Below are positions 40,682 to 50,675 of a DNA stretch of 64,000 bases, piece after piece. Positions within the stretch are counted from its first letter, which is position 1. The number at the start of each line of letters is the position of its first letter. Origin of the DNA: Pedomonas mirosovicensis (lineage in GTDB: Bacteria; Pseudomonadota; Alphaproteobacteria; Sphingomonadales; Sphingomonadaceae). The stretch spans positions 2,061,001 through 2,125,000 of the forward strand of contig NZ_JAKFIA010000001.1 of assembly GCF_022569295.1 (NCBI RefSeq). Reading direction: 5' to 3'. The translations under genes were made by a program, and so were the position numbers. The notes below the pieces were generated by a model. It made no database searches. It saw only the letters and a program-made list of their open reading frames with translations, and was not told the origin of the DNA.

Positions 40682-40735
40682 ATAGGTTTTTACCTATCTA
40701 GGGCATATTCCTGTTGTTGTCTAGGGCAAATCCTA
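40682..40735. promoter_or_regulatory. Three tandem TAGG-N6/7-CCT(A/G) operator-like motifs
   Basis: TAGG-TTTTTA-CCTA (40683-40696, extended to ATAGG...CCTAT), TAGG-GCATATT-CCTG (40699-40713) and TAGG-GCAAAT-CCTA (40722-40735), with a TAGG half-site at 40742. CTAGGGCA is a direct repeat in the last two. They lie between two divergent genes and overlap a possible CTGTTG-N17-TATATT promoter (40711-40739) for the S24 gene. Autorepression by the S24 protein is the simplest idea. Confidence 0.6.
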
Positions 40736-40809
40736 TATTGATAGGGCAGGAGAGCGCTTTTTGGTCTGAATCGCGCCGCTGGCGCGGGAGACAACAAGGG
40801 GTGGATACA

Positions 40810-41485
40810 ATGGATACTGAGTCCGTTCGGCAGACGCTGGATCGTCTGATCCAGGAACGGGGGGGACGACTACGCGTCCCTTTCGCGTATGTTGGGGCGC
40901 AATCCCACCTACATTCAGCAGTTCGTCAAGCGTGGCGTGCCCCGCAAGCTGGCGGAGGACGACCGGCGCAGGCTTGCGGCCCATTTCGGCGTGTCGGAGC
41001 AGGAGCTGGGCGGCCCTCCGGGCCCCATTGGCCGCGCCGTTCACAACGAGCCGCAGCTGGTGCGTGATTCGCGCGACTATGTGCTTGTGCCGCATCTGAC
41101 GCCCGATGGTCAGATCACGCCCACCGACGCCACCCCGGCCAGCGGGCCGGAGAGCGCCCTTGCCTTCCAGGCGCAATGGGCCAAGTCCATCGCCTCGGAT
41201 GGCGTCGAGGCGCTGTCGGTCCTGCGGATCGAGGGGGATTCCATGTACCCCACCCTGACGGAGGGGGACCACATTCTCGTCGACACGGCGGACCGTCGCC
41301 TGCGCGATGGCGTGTTCGTGCTCAGGACGGACGAGTCGATCCTCATTCGCCGCCTGTCCGTCAACCCGACCACCAAGCGGGTGCGGGTCAGTTGCGACAA
41401 CGCGAGCTATTCATCGTGGGAGGATTGCCCGTCCGAGTCGCTGGATATCCTCGGCCGGGTCGTCTGGGTGGGCCGCCGCCTTTAG
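40810..41485 (+). CDS. S24/LexA-like transcriptional regulator, frameshifted in a G7 run
   Basis: The C-terminal part is an S24 peptidase fold (CI/LexA type) with the catalytic Ser in RIEGDSMYPTLTEGDHILVD and the lysine side in DESILIRRLSVNP. ATG 40810 (GGGG about 9 bases upstream) starts MDTESVRQTLDRLIQERG, but a run of seven G (40859-40865) shifts the frame. Removing one G gives RGDDYASLSRMLGRNPTYIQ in phase, for an intact 224-residue helix-turn-helix plus S24 protein. As written, the reading frame from ATG 40889 would lack half the DNA-binding domain and has no Shine-Dalgarno. A sequence error, phase variation and a real mutation are all open. Terminator at 41521. Confidence 0.82.
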
Positions 41486-41492
41486 GCGGAGC

Positions 41493-41508
41493 GTGCAATT
41501 AATTGCAC
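41493..41508. promoter_or_regulatory. 16-bp perfect palindrome after the S24 gene
   Basis: GTGCAATTAATTGCAC, eight bases after the stop codon and just before the terminator. It could be a regulator site or part of a longer terminator fold. Confidence 0.4.
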
Positions 41509-41520
41509 AGACCATAAGAT

Positions 41521-41550
41521 AAGGGGCGCTACAGGCGCCCCTTTTTTCTT
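41521..41550. terminator. Intrinsic terminator of the S24 gene
   Basis: AAGGGGCGC / GCGCCCCTT with loop TACAG followed by TTTTCTTATTTT. It also faces the end of the minus-strand gene at 41549. Confidence 0.88.
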
Positions 41551-41731
41551 ATTTTCCAGGGCCGTCGCGGTTTTCGCGCCGCAGATCGCGGATGGTCACG
41601 AAAGCGGCAACGGCAAGGCCGACCACCAGGCCGCCGACAAGACCAAGGCTGGGCTGCCTGGCGAACCATCCGACAATGATGCCGATCACCACCCCGAGAA
41701 AGATCCACACGCCACCGGCGACAGGCTTCAT
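41549..41731 (-). CDS. Small inner-membrane protein
   Basis: A 60-residue protein with two predicted membrane helices (GGVWIFLGVVIGIIVGWFA and LGLVGGLVVGLAVAAFVTI, both Gly/Val rich) and a short basic C-terminus. ATG 41731 has GAAGGAGAG about 6 bases upstream, so it is very likely translated. Its stop codon abuts the terminator of the convergent S24 gene. Family not recognised. Confidence 0.68.
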   Translation of the reverse strand: MKPVAGGVWIFLGVVIGIIVGWFARQPSLGLVGGLVVGLAVAAFVTIRDLRRENRDGPGK

Positions 41732-42088
41732 TGCACCTCTCCTTCATTCACGTCCCGGCAGCGCGATTGCACCTGTGCCCCCGGAAAACGCGACACGGCA
41801 AGAAATGGAAGAAGCGCCGGCCAAAAAGTTTTGACCGGCGCCATTGTGTTCATCTGGCCTCATTAACTCCAGAAAACAAGACAAGACGATTGTGCGGAAG
41901 CGAAACGGGACAATTCTGCCCTCGTGATTGTGCTACAGGCCGCTTTTAGGGGTCGGGCCGTAAACCTTTTGCCAACCAAAAAGGAAGAACACTCGAACTC
42001 ATACCGGGCAAGGCATGAGCCTTCGTCCGGGGCTGAAACCCAAGGCATTGCCAAGGGGGCGGGAAGATCCGAACGATCGGAGCTGGGA
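41732..42088. other. Divergent intergenic region, 357 bp
   Basis: No gene supported. It contains the hairpin at 41814-41841 and, at its right end, the ribosome-binding site of the small gene at 42089. GCCAAGGGGGC at 42050-42060 resembles one arm of R1, but its partner arm is missing. Confidence 0.5.
41814..41841. repeat. Long inverted repeat
   Basis: GCGCCGG-C-CAAAA-AG-TTTTG-A-CCGGCGC: twelve pairs with one C/A mismatch and a 2-base centre, midway between two divergent small genes. There is no T-run, so it is more likely an operator or cruciform than a terminator. Confidence 0.55.
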
Positions 42089-42298
42089 ATGCAACGGTTA
42101 ACCATTTACGACATCTCGGCCTACAAGGTGGCAGAGCACCTGATCCGCTGGCACGGCGAGGACGCCATCCTTGAAGCCGCAGGCCAGGCCGATTACAGCC
42201 GCGCCTGCGGCAACGACCAGATGTTCCTTCATTGGCGCGCCGTCGAGCACGCCATCCAGGTCCTCCAGCTCGAAGACCCGATGGGCGAACTCCACTAG
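42089..42298 (+). CDS. Small hypothetical protein
   Basis: A 69-residue product starting MQRLTIYDISAYKVAEHLIR, soluble and mostly helical, ending QLEDPMGELH. ATG 42089 has GGAG 6 bases upstream, and codon use matches the neighbours. No family was recognised. It lies 148 bases before tamA on the same strand. Confidence 0.6.
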   Translation: MQRLTIYDISAYKVAEHLIRWHGEDAILEAAGQADYSRACGNDQMFLHWRAVEHAIQVLQLEDPMGELH

Positions 42299-42446
42299 GG
42301 TCTGCCAGACAGGGGGCGAGGGCTCTCCGCCGCGTCGCGTTCCGCTTCTGCAATTTCCTTCCTTTAATCGTGCCGCCAAGGCTGGCTGCCGCCGCCTGCG
42401 CCATTAACCCCTGTTCTCTGGCGCAGGATCGGGTAGACCAATACGA

Positions 42447-44375
42447 ATGAGGTGGGGGGCTAAGGTATCCAGAATGGCTTGGGCGGGTCTTGCCGGCAGC
42501 GCGCTGCTGGCCATGACGGCCCCTGCCCTTGCCACCGCCGACCCGCTTTCCCCCGATCCCCTGCCCGCGCCCCCGCCGGGCGACGATACGCCCGCTGTTG
42601 CGCCCGACACCGCGCCCGCAGACGCTCCGGCCGAGGATGGCACCCGCCGCTATACCGTGGCCTTCAAGGGGTTCGAGCCGCTGGGCCTTGAGGCGCGGCT
42701 GAAGGAACTTTCCACCCTCTGGGCCAACCGCAACGAGGCGGCGGACAGCCTGGCCCAGATTCGCCGCCGCATCGCCGAGGATACGGCACTTGCCGAACAG
42801 CTGCTGGAAGCGGAAGGCTATTTCGCCGCCCGCGTCACCGCCGCCACCGCCCGCGCCGAGAGGCAGAGCGACCGAGATGACCGGCTGCTGGTCGTCACCC
42901 TCTCGGTCGCCCCCGGTCCGCGCTACCGCTTCGCCAGCGTCGCCCTGAATGCGCCCGCCGATCTCCAGCCGCTGGTGCAGGAGATCGCCCGCCTCAAGCC
43001 AGACGACCCCGCCTCCATCACGGACATCCTCGCCGCCGAGGCGCGGCTGCGCCAGGAGCTGCCCCAGCGCGGCTATCCCTTCGTCCAGCTGGGCGAGCGC
43101 CGGGTCGTTGTCGATCACGACAGCCGCACGGTGTTCTACACCCTGCCGGTGACGCCAGGGCCGAAGGCGCGGTTCGGCGCCATCGAGGTGGGCGGCACAC
43201 CCGTGCTCACCCCCAAGCACGTGGCCAGCCTTGCCCGCTTCAAGCCCGGCGATCCCTACGACCAGCGCAAGCTGGAGGATTTTCGCGAAGCCATTCTCGC
43301 CACCGGCCTGTTCTCCCAGGCCATCGTGGAGCCCTACCTGCCCGCCGGCACGCCCGCTGACGCCGCGCAGGCCACCGCCCCCATCCGGGTTCATCTGGAG
43401 CCCGCCCGCAACCGCACCATCAGCTTCGGCCTCGGCTACGGCACCGAATCCGGCGCGCGCGGCGAGGTCTCGTGGCAGCATCGCAACCTGTTCGGCCACG
43501 AGGAGCGGCTGACCCTGCTCGGCCGCCTCGGCACCGAGGAGCAGCTGGCCCGAGCCGATATCCAGCGCTTCAACTTCCGCCGACGCGACCAGTCGCTGGT
43601 CGCCCATGTGCAGGCCGCCCACGAAACCCCCGATGCCTACGAGACCCACCGCATCGAGGTGAGCGCGGGCCTGGAGCGGGAGACCGGCCCCAAATGGCAG
43701 AAGCGCTGGGTCTACTCCGCCCATGCGGAAGCCGAGCTGGCCAAGATCGAGGATGCGCTTGGCAACCGCACCTATCTGCTGCTCTCCGCTCCCGTGTCGG
43801 TCAACTTCGACGGCACCGACAATCTGTTCGATCCCACCCGCGGCCTGCGCGTCTTCGGCTTCGTCTCGCCCGAGCTGTCGGAGCAGAACGGCGTCTTCAC
43901 CTACATGCGCGCCGATGCGGGGGCCAGCTACTACTGGCCGCTGGATGACGACGCCAATTTCGTGCTCGCCGCGCGCGGCCATGTGGGCTCCATCTGGGGC
44001 GCGGGACGCGACCGCATCGCCGCCACCCGCCGCTTCTTCGCGGGCGGCGGCGGTTCCATTCGCGGCTTCGGCTATCAGGAGGTCGGCCCCAAGGATGCCA
44101 GGGGCCAGCCGCTTGGCGGCAAGTCGCTTATCGAATCCAACGTGGAGCTGCGCTGGCGCTTCAGTCCCACCTTCGGCATCGTCAGCTTCGTGGATGGCGG
44201 CACGGTGCACACCAGCGCCACGCCGTCCTTTGATGATTACCGCTGGGGCGCGGGGCTGGGCCTGCGCTACTACACCGACTTCGCCCCCATCCGCGTTGAC
44301 TTCGCAACGCCGCTTGACCGACAGTCGGGGGAGAGCCGGTTTCTCCTCTACGTCAGCATAGGCCAAAGCTTCTGA
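42447..44375 (+). CDS. tamA: TamA-like outer-membrane translocation protein (Omp85 family)
   Basis: Omp85 barrel of the translocation and assembly module, which with TamB supports outer-membrane biogenesis. The 642-residue precursor has a signal peptide (to about APALA), then POTRA-type domains (about 65-310; repeats include PGPKARFGAIEVGGTPVLTPKH). A C-terminal 16-stranded barrel follows, with the conserved loop motif SIRGFGYQEVGP and the terminal strand FLLYVSIGQSF ending in Phe. ATG 42447 gives a basic signal n-region; ATG 42474 has AAGG 9 bases upstream and is an alternative. Its stop overlaps the tamB start by one base. Confidence 0.93.
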   Translation: MRWGAKVSRMAWAGLAGSALLAMTAPALATADPLSPDPLPAPPPGDDTPAVAPDTAPADAPAEDGTRRYTVAFKGFEPLGLEARLKELSTLWANRNEAADSLAQIRRRIAEDTALAEQLLEAEGYFAARVTAATARAERQSDRDDRLLVVTLSVAPGPRYRFASVALNAPADLQPLVQEIARLKPDDPASITDILAAEARLRQELPQRGYPFVQLGERRVVVDHDSRTVFYTLPVTPGPKARFGAIEVGGTPVLTPKHVASLARFKPGDPYDQRKLEDFREAILATGLFSQAIVEPYLPAGTPADAAQATAPIRVHLEPARNRTISFGLGYGTESGARGEVSWQHRNLFGHEERLTLLGRLGTEEQLARADIQRFNFRRRDQSLVAHVQAAHETPDAYETHRIEVSAGLERETGPKWQKRWVYSAHAEAELAKIEDALGNRTYLLLSAPVSVNFDGTDNLFDPTRGLRVFGFVSPELSEQNGVFTYMRADAGASYYWPLDDDANFVLAARGHVGSIWGAGRDRIAATRRFFAGGGGSIRGFGYQEVGPKDARGQPLGGKSLIESNVELRWRFSPTFGIVSFVDGGTVHTSATPSFDDYRWGAGLGLRYYTDFAPIRVDFATPLDRQSGESRFLLYVSIGQSF

Positions 44376-47300
44376 TGGCGGATACCGAAACCTCGGAAGC
44401 GATCGTGGAAGCGCCGCGCGGCGCGCCCGATACGCCCCCGGCCCGGCGAAGGCGGCGCTGGCTGCGGTGGACAAGGCGCCTCATCCTTGGAAGCATTGCC
44501 CTTCTTCTTCTCCTTGGCCTGCTCGGCACGCTCGCCGTCGCCTGGCTCGATACCAACCCCGGCCGCCACTGGCTCGCCCGCCAACTGGCCGGCCTCGACA
44601 CAAAGTCCGGCTTTTCCGTAGAGGTCGGCAGCCTGCGCGGCTCGCTGTTCGGCCACCTGACCGCCGTGGATGTCAGCTTGCGCGACACCAAGGGCCAGTG
44701 GGCGCACATTCCGTCCGTCTCCATGCGCTGGTGGCCGTGGGACCTGATGCAGCGCCACGTCAACATCGGCACGCTGCGCGCCGAGACCGTCGTCATCGAG
44801 CGCCGCCCGGTGTTCCGCCCCACCGGGGAAGACCGGCCGCTTCTGCCCGACATCAACCTCAACGTCAGCCGCTTGCGGGTGGGCCAGCTGGTGCTGGAAA
44901 AGGCAGCGGCGGGCGAGCGGTTCGTGCTCACCGCCAACGGCCGGCTGCGCCTGACCCAGCGCACCGCCACGGCTGTTCTCAACATCGGCGGCACCAACAG
45001 CGCGGACCAGCTGGCCCTCGCCGTCACCATCGCGCCGGAAGAGGACGTGCTCGACCTCAACGCCCGCATCAACGCGCCCGCCAGGGGCGCGCTGGCCGGC
45101 TATCTCGGCACCCGTCACGGCTTCGCCCTCACCGTCAAGGGCGATGGCAGCTGGGCGCGCTGGCGCGGCAAGCTCGATGCGACCTACGGCACCGCGCCCC
45201 TCGCCGCCCTTGCCCTCGCCGCCGACAATGGCCGCTTCCGCCTTACCGGCGATGTCCTGCCCGCCCCGGAATTGCCCAAGCTCCTGCAGCGCCTGCTCAA
45301 GGGCAACGGCGCGCTCAGCCTTGAGGCCGCCGTGCGCGGGGGCGAGGCCGATACCAAACTCTCCCTGCGGTCTTCCGTGTTTGAAATGGCGGGGCAAGGC
45401 CGCGTCGGCATTCGCAGCGGCGCGCTGCGCGAAACCGCCGCCACGGCGCGTCTCACCGACCTCGGCGCGCTGGTGCCTCGGGTTCGCTCCACCCCCATCA
45501 CCGCGCGGCTCACGGCCGAAGGCGGGGTCCGCAACCCGAAGCTGCGCGCCGTCGGCCACGCCGATGCCCTTTACCTCGGCAAGAGAATCACGCTCAGCGG
45601 CCTTTCCCTCACGCTGCGACCACAGCCCGGCTCCTTTGCCGACATGCCCTTCGAGGGCCGCATCACCCGTGTCACCGGCGTCGGCAACATTCTGGGCCCG
45701 CGCCTTGCTGGGGCCACCGTTACCGGCCGCATGAGCGCCCGCCTGCCCGGCCCCCGCCTCACGCTGGAAAAGGGAACCTTGCGCGGTCCCAATTCCCGCG
45801 CGCAGCTCAGCGGCTTCGTCAACTTTCGCACGCAGGAATACCGTCTCGCCGTCGATGGCGCGCTGGAGCGCATCGAGTTTCCCACCATCGCGCGCGGTGC
45901 GCTCGATGCGAAGCTGGTCTTCGCCGGGCACAGCTTCGCCAGCCGCACCACCATCGCCGGCACGGCCCAGACCCGCCCGCTGGAGCCGCTGAGCCGCCCC
46001 GTGCGCGCCATGATCGGGCAAGAGGCCCGTATCACCACCTCCGTCACGCGCGGACAGGACGGCGTCTTCCGCCTCCCCGACCTGCGCTTTGCCGGCAGCG
46101 CCCTCCAGCTTCAGGGCGTCTTTGCCATCGCGCCGGGCGGCATTGTCTCGGGCCGCATGACCGGCCCTCTCTCCGCGCTGGAAAACGGCCTGTTCGTCAC
46201 CACCGCCCAGGGCCCGGCGCAGGTGACGCTCACCGCCTCCGGCCAGCTTCCCGACTATCACGTCGACCTCGACGCCCGGCTGGCCGAGGCCGCCATCGGG
46301 CCGGAACGGCTGACCGGGCTGCGCCTCACCGGCCGCTCCGACCGGCTGGAGCGGTTCCGCCTCGCCCTTTTCGGCTCCTCCTCCCTCGGCCCGCTTTCGG
46401 GCGGCACGGATGTGACGGTGCAGGGGGGCGTGAATTTGCGAAATCTTACCCTTCAGCTCGGCAACATCGGCCTTGGCGGCGCGCTCTCCCAGGCGCGGGG
46501 CGGACCCTGGCAGGGGGCAGCTCGCCCTCTCGGGCGGGGGCCTCTCCGGCACGATCGCCCTGCCGGGCACGCCGGGGCCGAGCGTCGCCAACCTCGATAT
46601 CACCGGCCGCTCCGTGCGGCTGGGCGAGCCGGTCAGCCGCCTTGCCATCGACCGGCTCACCGCCAAGGGCCAGCTGCGCCTGTCGCCGGATGACCCCGGC
46701 TTTACCGGCAGCTTCCGGCTGGAGCAGGCCGCCACCGCCACCCTGCGGCTGGACCAGTTCGCCCTCACCAGCCTGCGCCAGGGCAATGGGTCGCGCCTGC
46801 GTCTCACCATGAAGGGCGAGCGCGGTGCGCCGTTTGATTTCGACGGCACGGCCGATCTCACCCCCGCCGCCGTGCGCGTCACCGGCGAGGGCCACATCGC
46901 GGGCGCGCCCGTGCGCCTCACCCGTCCCGCCGATATCGCCATCGCGCCGGGCGGCGGCTGGCTTCTCTCCCCCACCGAACTGGCGCTGGGCCGGGGCACG
47001 CTCGGGCTGGACGCGGTGTGGACGCCCCGCGAGCGCCGGGTCAACGTCACCGCCAAGCAGATCAGCGCCCTGGCGCTGGAACTGGTGCGCCCCGGCACGG
47101 GCATTGATGGCCGCCTCAGCGGCACAGCCGCCTACGCGTGGGCTGAGGGCCGCCTGCCCACCGCCACTGCCGACCTCACCATTCAGGACCTGCACCGCGC
47201 CGGGCTCATCGGCCGCTCCGCCCCGGTTGGCATGCGAATCCGGGCACGCGTTAACGGCAGCCAGGCCACGGCCACCCTGACGGCAGCCGAAAGCGGCAAG

Positions 47301-48674
47301 ACCTCCGGCACGGTCAATCTCTCGCTGGAGCCGTTGGAATACCGCAACGGCTCTCTCCTGCCTGCCAACTGGCGGTCCGTGCCGCTGACCGGCAGCATCG
47401 CCTGGAATGGCCGGGCCGATGCCCTGTGGGCGCTCACCGGCATCGAGGCGCACGAAATCACCGGCCCCGCCGTCATCCGCGCGCGGCTCGGCGGCACGCT
47501 GGGCAACCCGGACATCGCGGGCAACATCCGCTCCACCGGCGCGACTTACGAAAACCTCGCCACCGGCCTGCGCGTCACCGGCATCGACATGGAGGCCGTG
47601 TTCAAGGGCCCCCGCCTCGATATCGTACGGTTTGGCGGCGCGGCGGGGCGCATCGGCCACGTCACCGCCACGGGCTGGATGGAACTGTCGGCCGAGCGGC
47701 GCTTCCCCGCCGATATCGGCGTCACGCTCGACCGGGCCGTCATCATGCGGCGCGATGACATTCAAGCCTGGGCCACGGGCAAGGTCCGCCTCACCCACGG
47801 GCGGGAGGGCGGCCTCCTTGAAGGCCAGCTGCGCGTCACCCAGGCGCGCCTGCAGATGGGAAACCACGCGGCGGTCAATCCAGTGCCGCGCATCGCCTAC
47901 GAGGAAGTGGGCGGTCTTGCCTTCAAGCAGGCGGCGGACCTGCGCCGCCCGGCCGTGCAGCCGTTCAAGCTCAACCTCGATATCACCGCGCCGGACGAGG
48001 TGATGCTGGAGGGCATGGGCCTCCACTCCGAGTGGCGGGGCACCCTCAGCGTCAGGGGCACCACCACCACGCCGTCGCTGGTCGGGCGCCTCGATCTGGT
48101 GCGCGGCACCTACGAGTTTTCAGGGCGCGACTTTGACCTCGACCGCGGCCAGATCATCCTGCGCGGCGAGAACCCGCCCGACCCGATCCTCGATATCGTC
48201 GCCACCCATTCGCTCGACAACACCACGGTGATGATCGAGATCAAGGGCACCGCGCGCCGGCCGGAGGTGACGTTCAACTCCACGCCCCGCCTGCCGCAGG
48301 AGGAGGTGCTCTCCCGCCTGCTGTTCGGGGCAAGCGTTCCCAACCTGTCGGCCACCGAGGCCGTGCAGCTGGGCGCGGCGCTGGCGGCGCTGCGCGGCGG
48401 CGACGCTGATCTCAACATCATCGGCCGCGTCGGCAAGGCGGTGGGTATCGACCGGCTGCGCGTGATGCCGGGCGACCGCGACAAGGGCATCGGCACCACC
48501 TTCTCGGGCGGCAAGTACATCAACGACAAGATCTATCTGGAAGTGGCGACCGACGGGCGCGGCTATACCGCAACGCTCATTGAGATCGACCTGACGCGCA
48601 CGCTCAGCCTGCTGTCGCAGATCGCAACGCTCGGCAGCACGAACGTCAGCTTGAAGTGGTCACGCGACTACTAA
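44375..48674 (+). CDS. tamB: TamB-like translocation/assembly module protein, frameshifted in a G5 run
   Basis: TamB is a long periplasm-spanning beta-taco protein anchored in the inner membrane, which partners TamA and moves phospholipids. The first frame (from 44375) has a membrane helix (ILGSIALLLLLGLLGTLAVAWL) and AsmA-like repeats to about residue 713. The second frame continues to 48674 and contains the conserved C-terminal DUF490 domain, ending TLGSTNVSLKWSRDY. The shift lies near GCAGGGGGCAG: deleting one G of 46513-46517 joins the halves as WQGQLALSGGGLSG, giving 1432 residues, a normal TamB length. As written it is two overlapping pieces. A sequence error is the first suspicion. Confidence 0.9.
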
Positions 48675-48828
48675 AGTATATTTAAATGCCACACGATCAG
48701 GGATGCCCAAGGGCGGCGCGAGGAGGTTATACTCCCGCGCGAGATCGCCACGGCGGCATTTCCGAGAAAATTTGCCGGACACTCCTTAAGGGGGAGACCG
48801 GCCAACTTTTACCCGGACACGGAGTATC

Positions 48829-49719
48829 ATGACAGACCAGGCCGTTGCCGCACACGCTGACCTCACAAGCGCCCTGATCCGCGTTCGGGATGCGCTGGCG
48901 CACGGCACGGCGGGCCTGGCCGCCGGCACGCCCGAAAACTATGCCCATGCCGAGCGGCTGGCCATCCGGCGCGCCCGAGCGGCCATCCGCGCGGGCAGCC
49001 CGCACCTGGGTCTCACCCTCACCCGCGCGCTGGTGGACGACATGCGCTGGCTCGCCCGCCTGCTCGGCACCGTGCGCGACCTTGATGTCGCGGCGGAGCA
49101 CATGGCCGCCACCTGCCCGCCCGAGCTGTGGCGCGCCATCGCGCCATGCCTTGCCGCCGAACGGGCCGAGGCGCTGTCCCTCGTACGCACAGGGCTCTCC
49201 TCTGGCCGCATGGATGTTCTGGAGGAGCGGCTGGCCGAGGCCGTCGCCCACAGCCGTTCGCTCGATACGGCCGATCTGGAGCGCGCCGCCGCCCGCCGCG
49301 CCCGGCAGTTGCTGGTGCGCCTGCAACTGGTAACGGCCGAGCCGGAAAATCTTCTCGGCCACGAACCGCTGCATGAATTGCGGAAGCTGCTGCGGAACCT
49401 GCGCTACACGCTGGAGCTGCTTCCGGCGCGGGAGACCGCCGTGTGGTTCGCCGCCATCCATGCCGAGCTGCATCATCTGCAGGATTGGTTCGGGCAAATT
49501 CAGGATCTTACCGTCCAGTGCGACGTGATCGCCCGCATCCGTCGCTTCCGTGTGCGTCAGGGCTCCGCGCTGCGGGAGCCACTGGAGGCCTACGCTGCCC
49601 GCCAAGCGCACGCCCGCGATGCGCTGGTCGTCCGGTTTCCCGCCGTCATCGCGCCGCTCCTGCGGGCGATCGAGGAATTCCGGCTGCCCGAGCGGCTCCA
49701 GGCCTTGCGGGACGCCTAA
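48829..49719 (+). CDS. CHAD domain-containing protein
   Basis: The CHAD domain is a helical, Lys/Arg/His-rich fold that binds polyphosphate. The 296-residue protein shows the two-bundle pattern: AERLAIRRARAAIRAG and VRDLDVAAEH in the first half, and HELRKLLRNLRYTLELL and LHHLQDWFGQIQDLTVQ in the second. No CYTH domain is fused or adjacent, so it is a stand-alone CHAD protein, perhaps localised to polyphosphate granules. It begins 154 bases after tamB, beyond a GC-rich hairpin-like stretch near 48714-48742. Confidence 0.85.
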   Translation: MTDQAVAAHADLTSALIRVRDALAHGTAGLAAGTPENYAHAERLAIRRARAAIRAGSPHLGLTLTRALVDDMRWLARLLGTVRDLDVAAEHMAATCPPELWRAIAPCLAAERAEALSLVRTGLSSGRMDVLEERLAEAVAHSRSLDTADLERAAARRARQLLVRLQLVTAEPENLLGHEPLHELRKLLRNLRYTLELLPARETAVWFAAIHAELHHLQDWFGQIQDLTVQCDVIARIRRFRVRQGSALREPLEAYAARQAHARDALVVRFPAVIAPLLRAIEEFRLPERLQALRDA

Positions 49720-49853
49720 TCAGGCCACCGCAGCGGGATCACGTCCTTTCGCGTTTTGAACGGTTCTACCCCGCCTCGTTGTTGATTTCGCAGCGCGGCC
49801 ATATCACTGTGCGGACAACGTTACGCCTTTAACCATTCGAAACGGGGTCAACC

Positions 49854-50657
49854 ATGCAGTCTCGCCGTTTTGCTCTGTCTGTCCTCGGCATCACCGTGCC
49901 GGCGCTCGCCCTTGGGATCGGGCTGGCGGTTCCCGCCCCGGCCGTCAAGGCCCAGAGCCAGGGCGCGGTTGTCGAGACGCCGCTGCCGGACCAGCCTCCG
50001 GCAGCCACCGCAGCGCCTGCCGCTGCCGCGCCCACGACGAACGCGCCAACGCCTCTGGTGCCCCAGCAGACAACCCCAACGCAAACAGCCCCAGCTCAGA
50101 CGCCCCAGCAGGCCGCCCCTGCCGCCAGCACGGCGGCCGCGCCCGGCGCCGCGAACCCGAGCCAGACGGACGACAACACCTACGATCAGGAATCGGTGCT
50201 GACGGCCGCCTCCGATGCGCTTGGCCAGGGCGCGGAAAAGGTGGGCGAGGTCATCGAGAAGATCTTCGCCGAACAGGGCCGCCCCAACGCCTACATCGTT
50301 GGCCAGGAAGGCGGCGGCGCCTTCATCGTTGGCGTGCGCTACGGCAACGGCACCCTCTACCATAAGGTCGAGGGCCAGATGCCCGTCCACTGGACCGGCC
50401 CGTCCATCGGCCCGGATGTGGGCGGCGACGCGAGCAAGAGCTTCACCCTAATCTACAACCTCTACGACACCAACGACCTGTTCCGCCGCTATCCGGCGAT
50501 CGAGGGCAAGGTCTATGTCATCGGCGGCTTCACGGTGAGCTACCACCAGCGGGACAATGTCATCATCGTGCCGGTGCGCCTTGGCGCAGGCTGGCGGCTC
50601 GGCGCCAACATGGGCTACATCAACTACACCAAGGAGCGGCGCTACCTGCCCTTCTGA
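49854..50657 (+). CDS. DUF1134 exported protein
   Basis: A 267-residue periplasmic protein of unknown function. The signal peptide (LSVLGITVPALALGIGLAVP, then APAVKAQS) is followed by a long Ala/Pro/Gln/Thr linker (about 40-110). The DUF1134 core starts with GEVIEKIFAEQGRPNAYIVG and runs through VHWTGPSIGPDVGGDASK and LIYNLYDTNDLFRRYPAIEG to LGANMGYINYTKERRYLPF. The core resembles a lipid- or ligand-binding beta domain. It ends at a terminator shared with the convergent csp gene. Confidence 0.88.
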   Translation: MQSRRFALSVLGITVPALALGIGLAVPAPAVKAQSQGAVVETPLPDQPPAATAAPAAAAPTTNAPTPLVPQQTTPTQTAPAQTPQQAAPAASTAAAPGAANPSQTDDNTYDQESVLTAASDALGQGAEKVGEVIEKIFAEQGRPNAYIVGQEGGGAFIVGVRYGNGTLYHKVEGQMPVHWTGPSIGPDVGGDASKSFTLIYNLYDTNDLFRRYPAIEGKVYVIGGFTVSYHQRDNVIIVPVRLGAGWRLGANMGYINYTKERRYLPF

Positions 50658-50675
50658 GGCGGCCGCATCCCAACG

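Noticed and set aside
42050-42060. GCCAAGGGGGC as a tenth copy of the hairpin family
   Set aside because: The second arm is absent and the flank does not match.
44348-47125. A 925-codon minus-strand frame opposite tamB
   Set aside because: Shadow of the strongly biased third-codon positions of tamB; the Gly/Ala/Arg-rich product has no motif.
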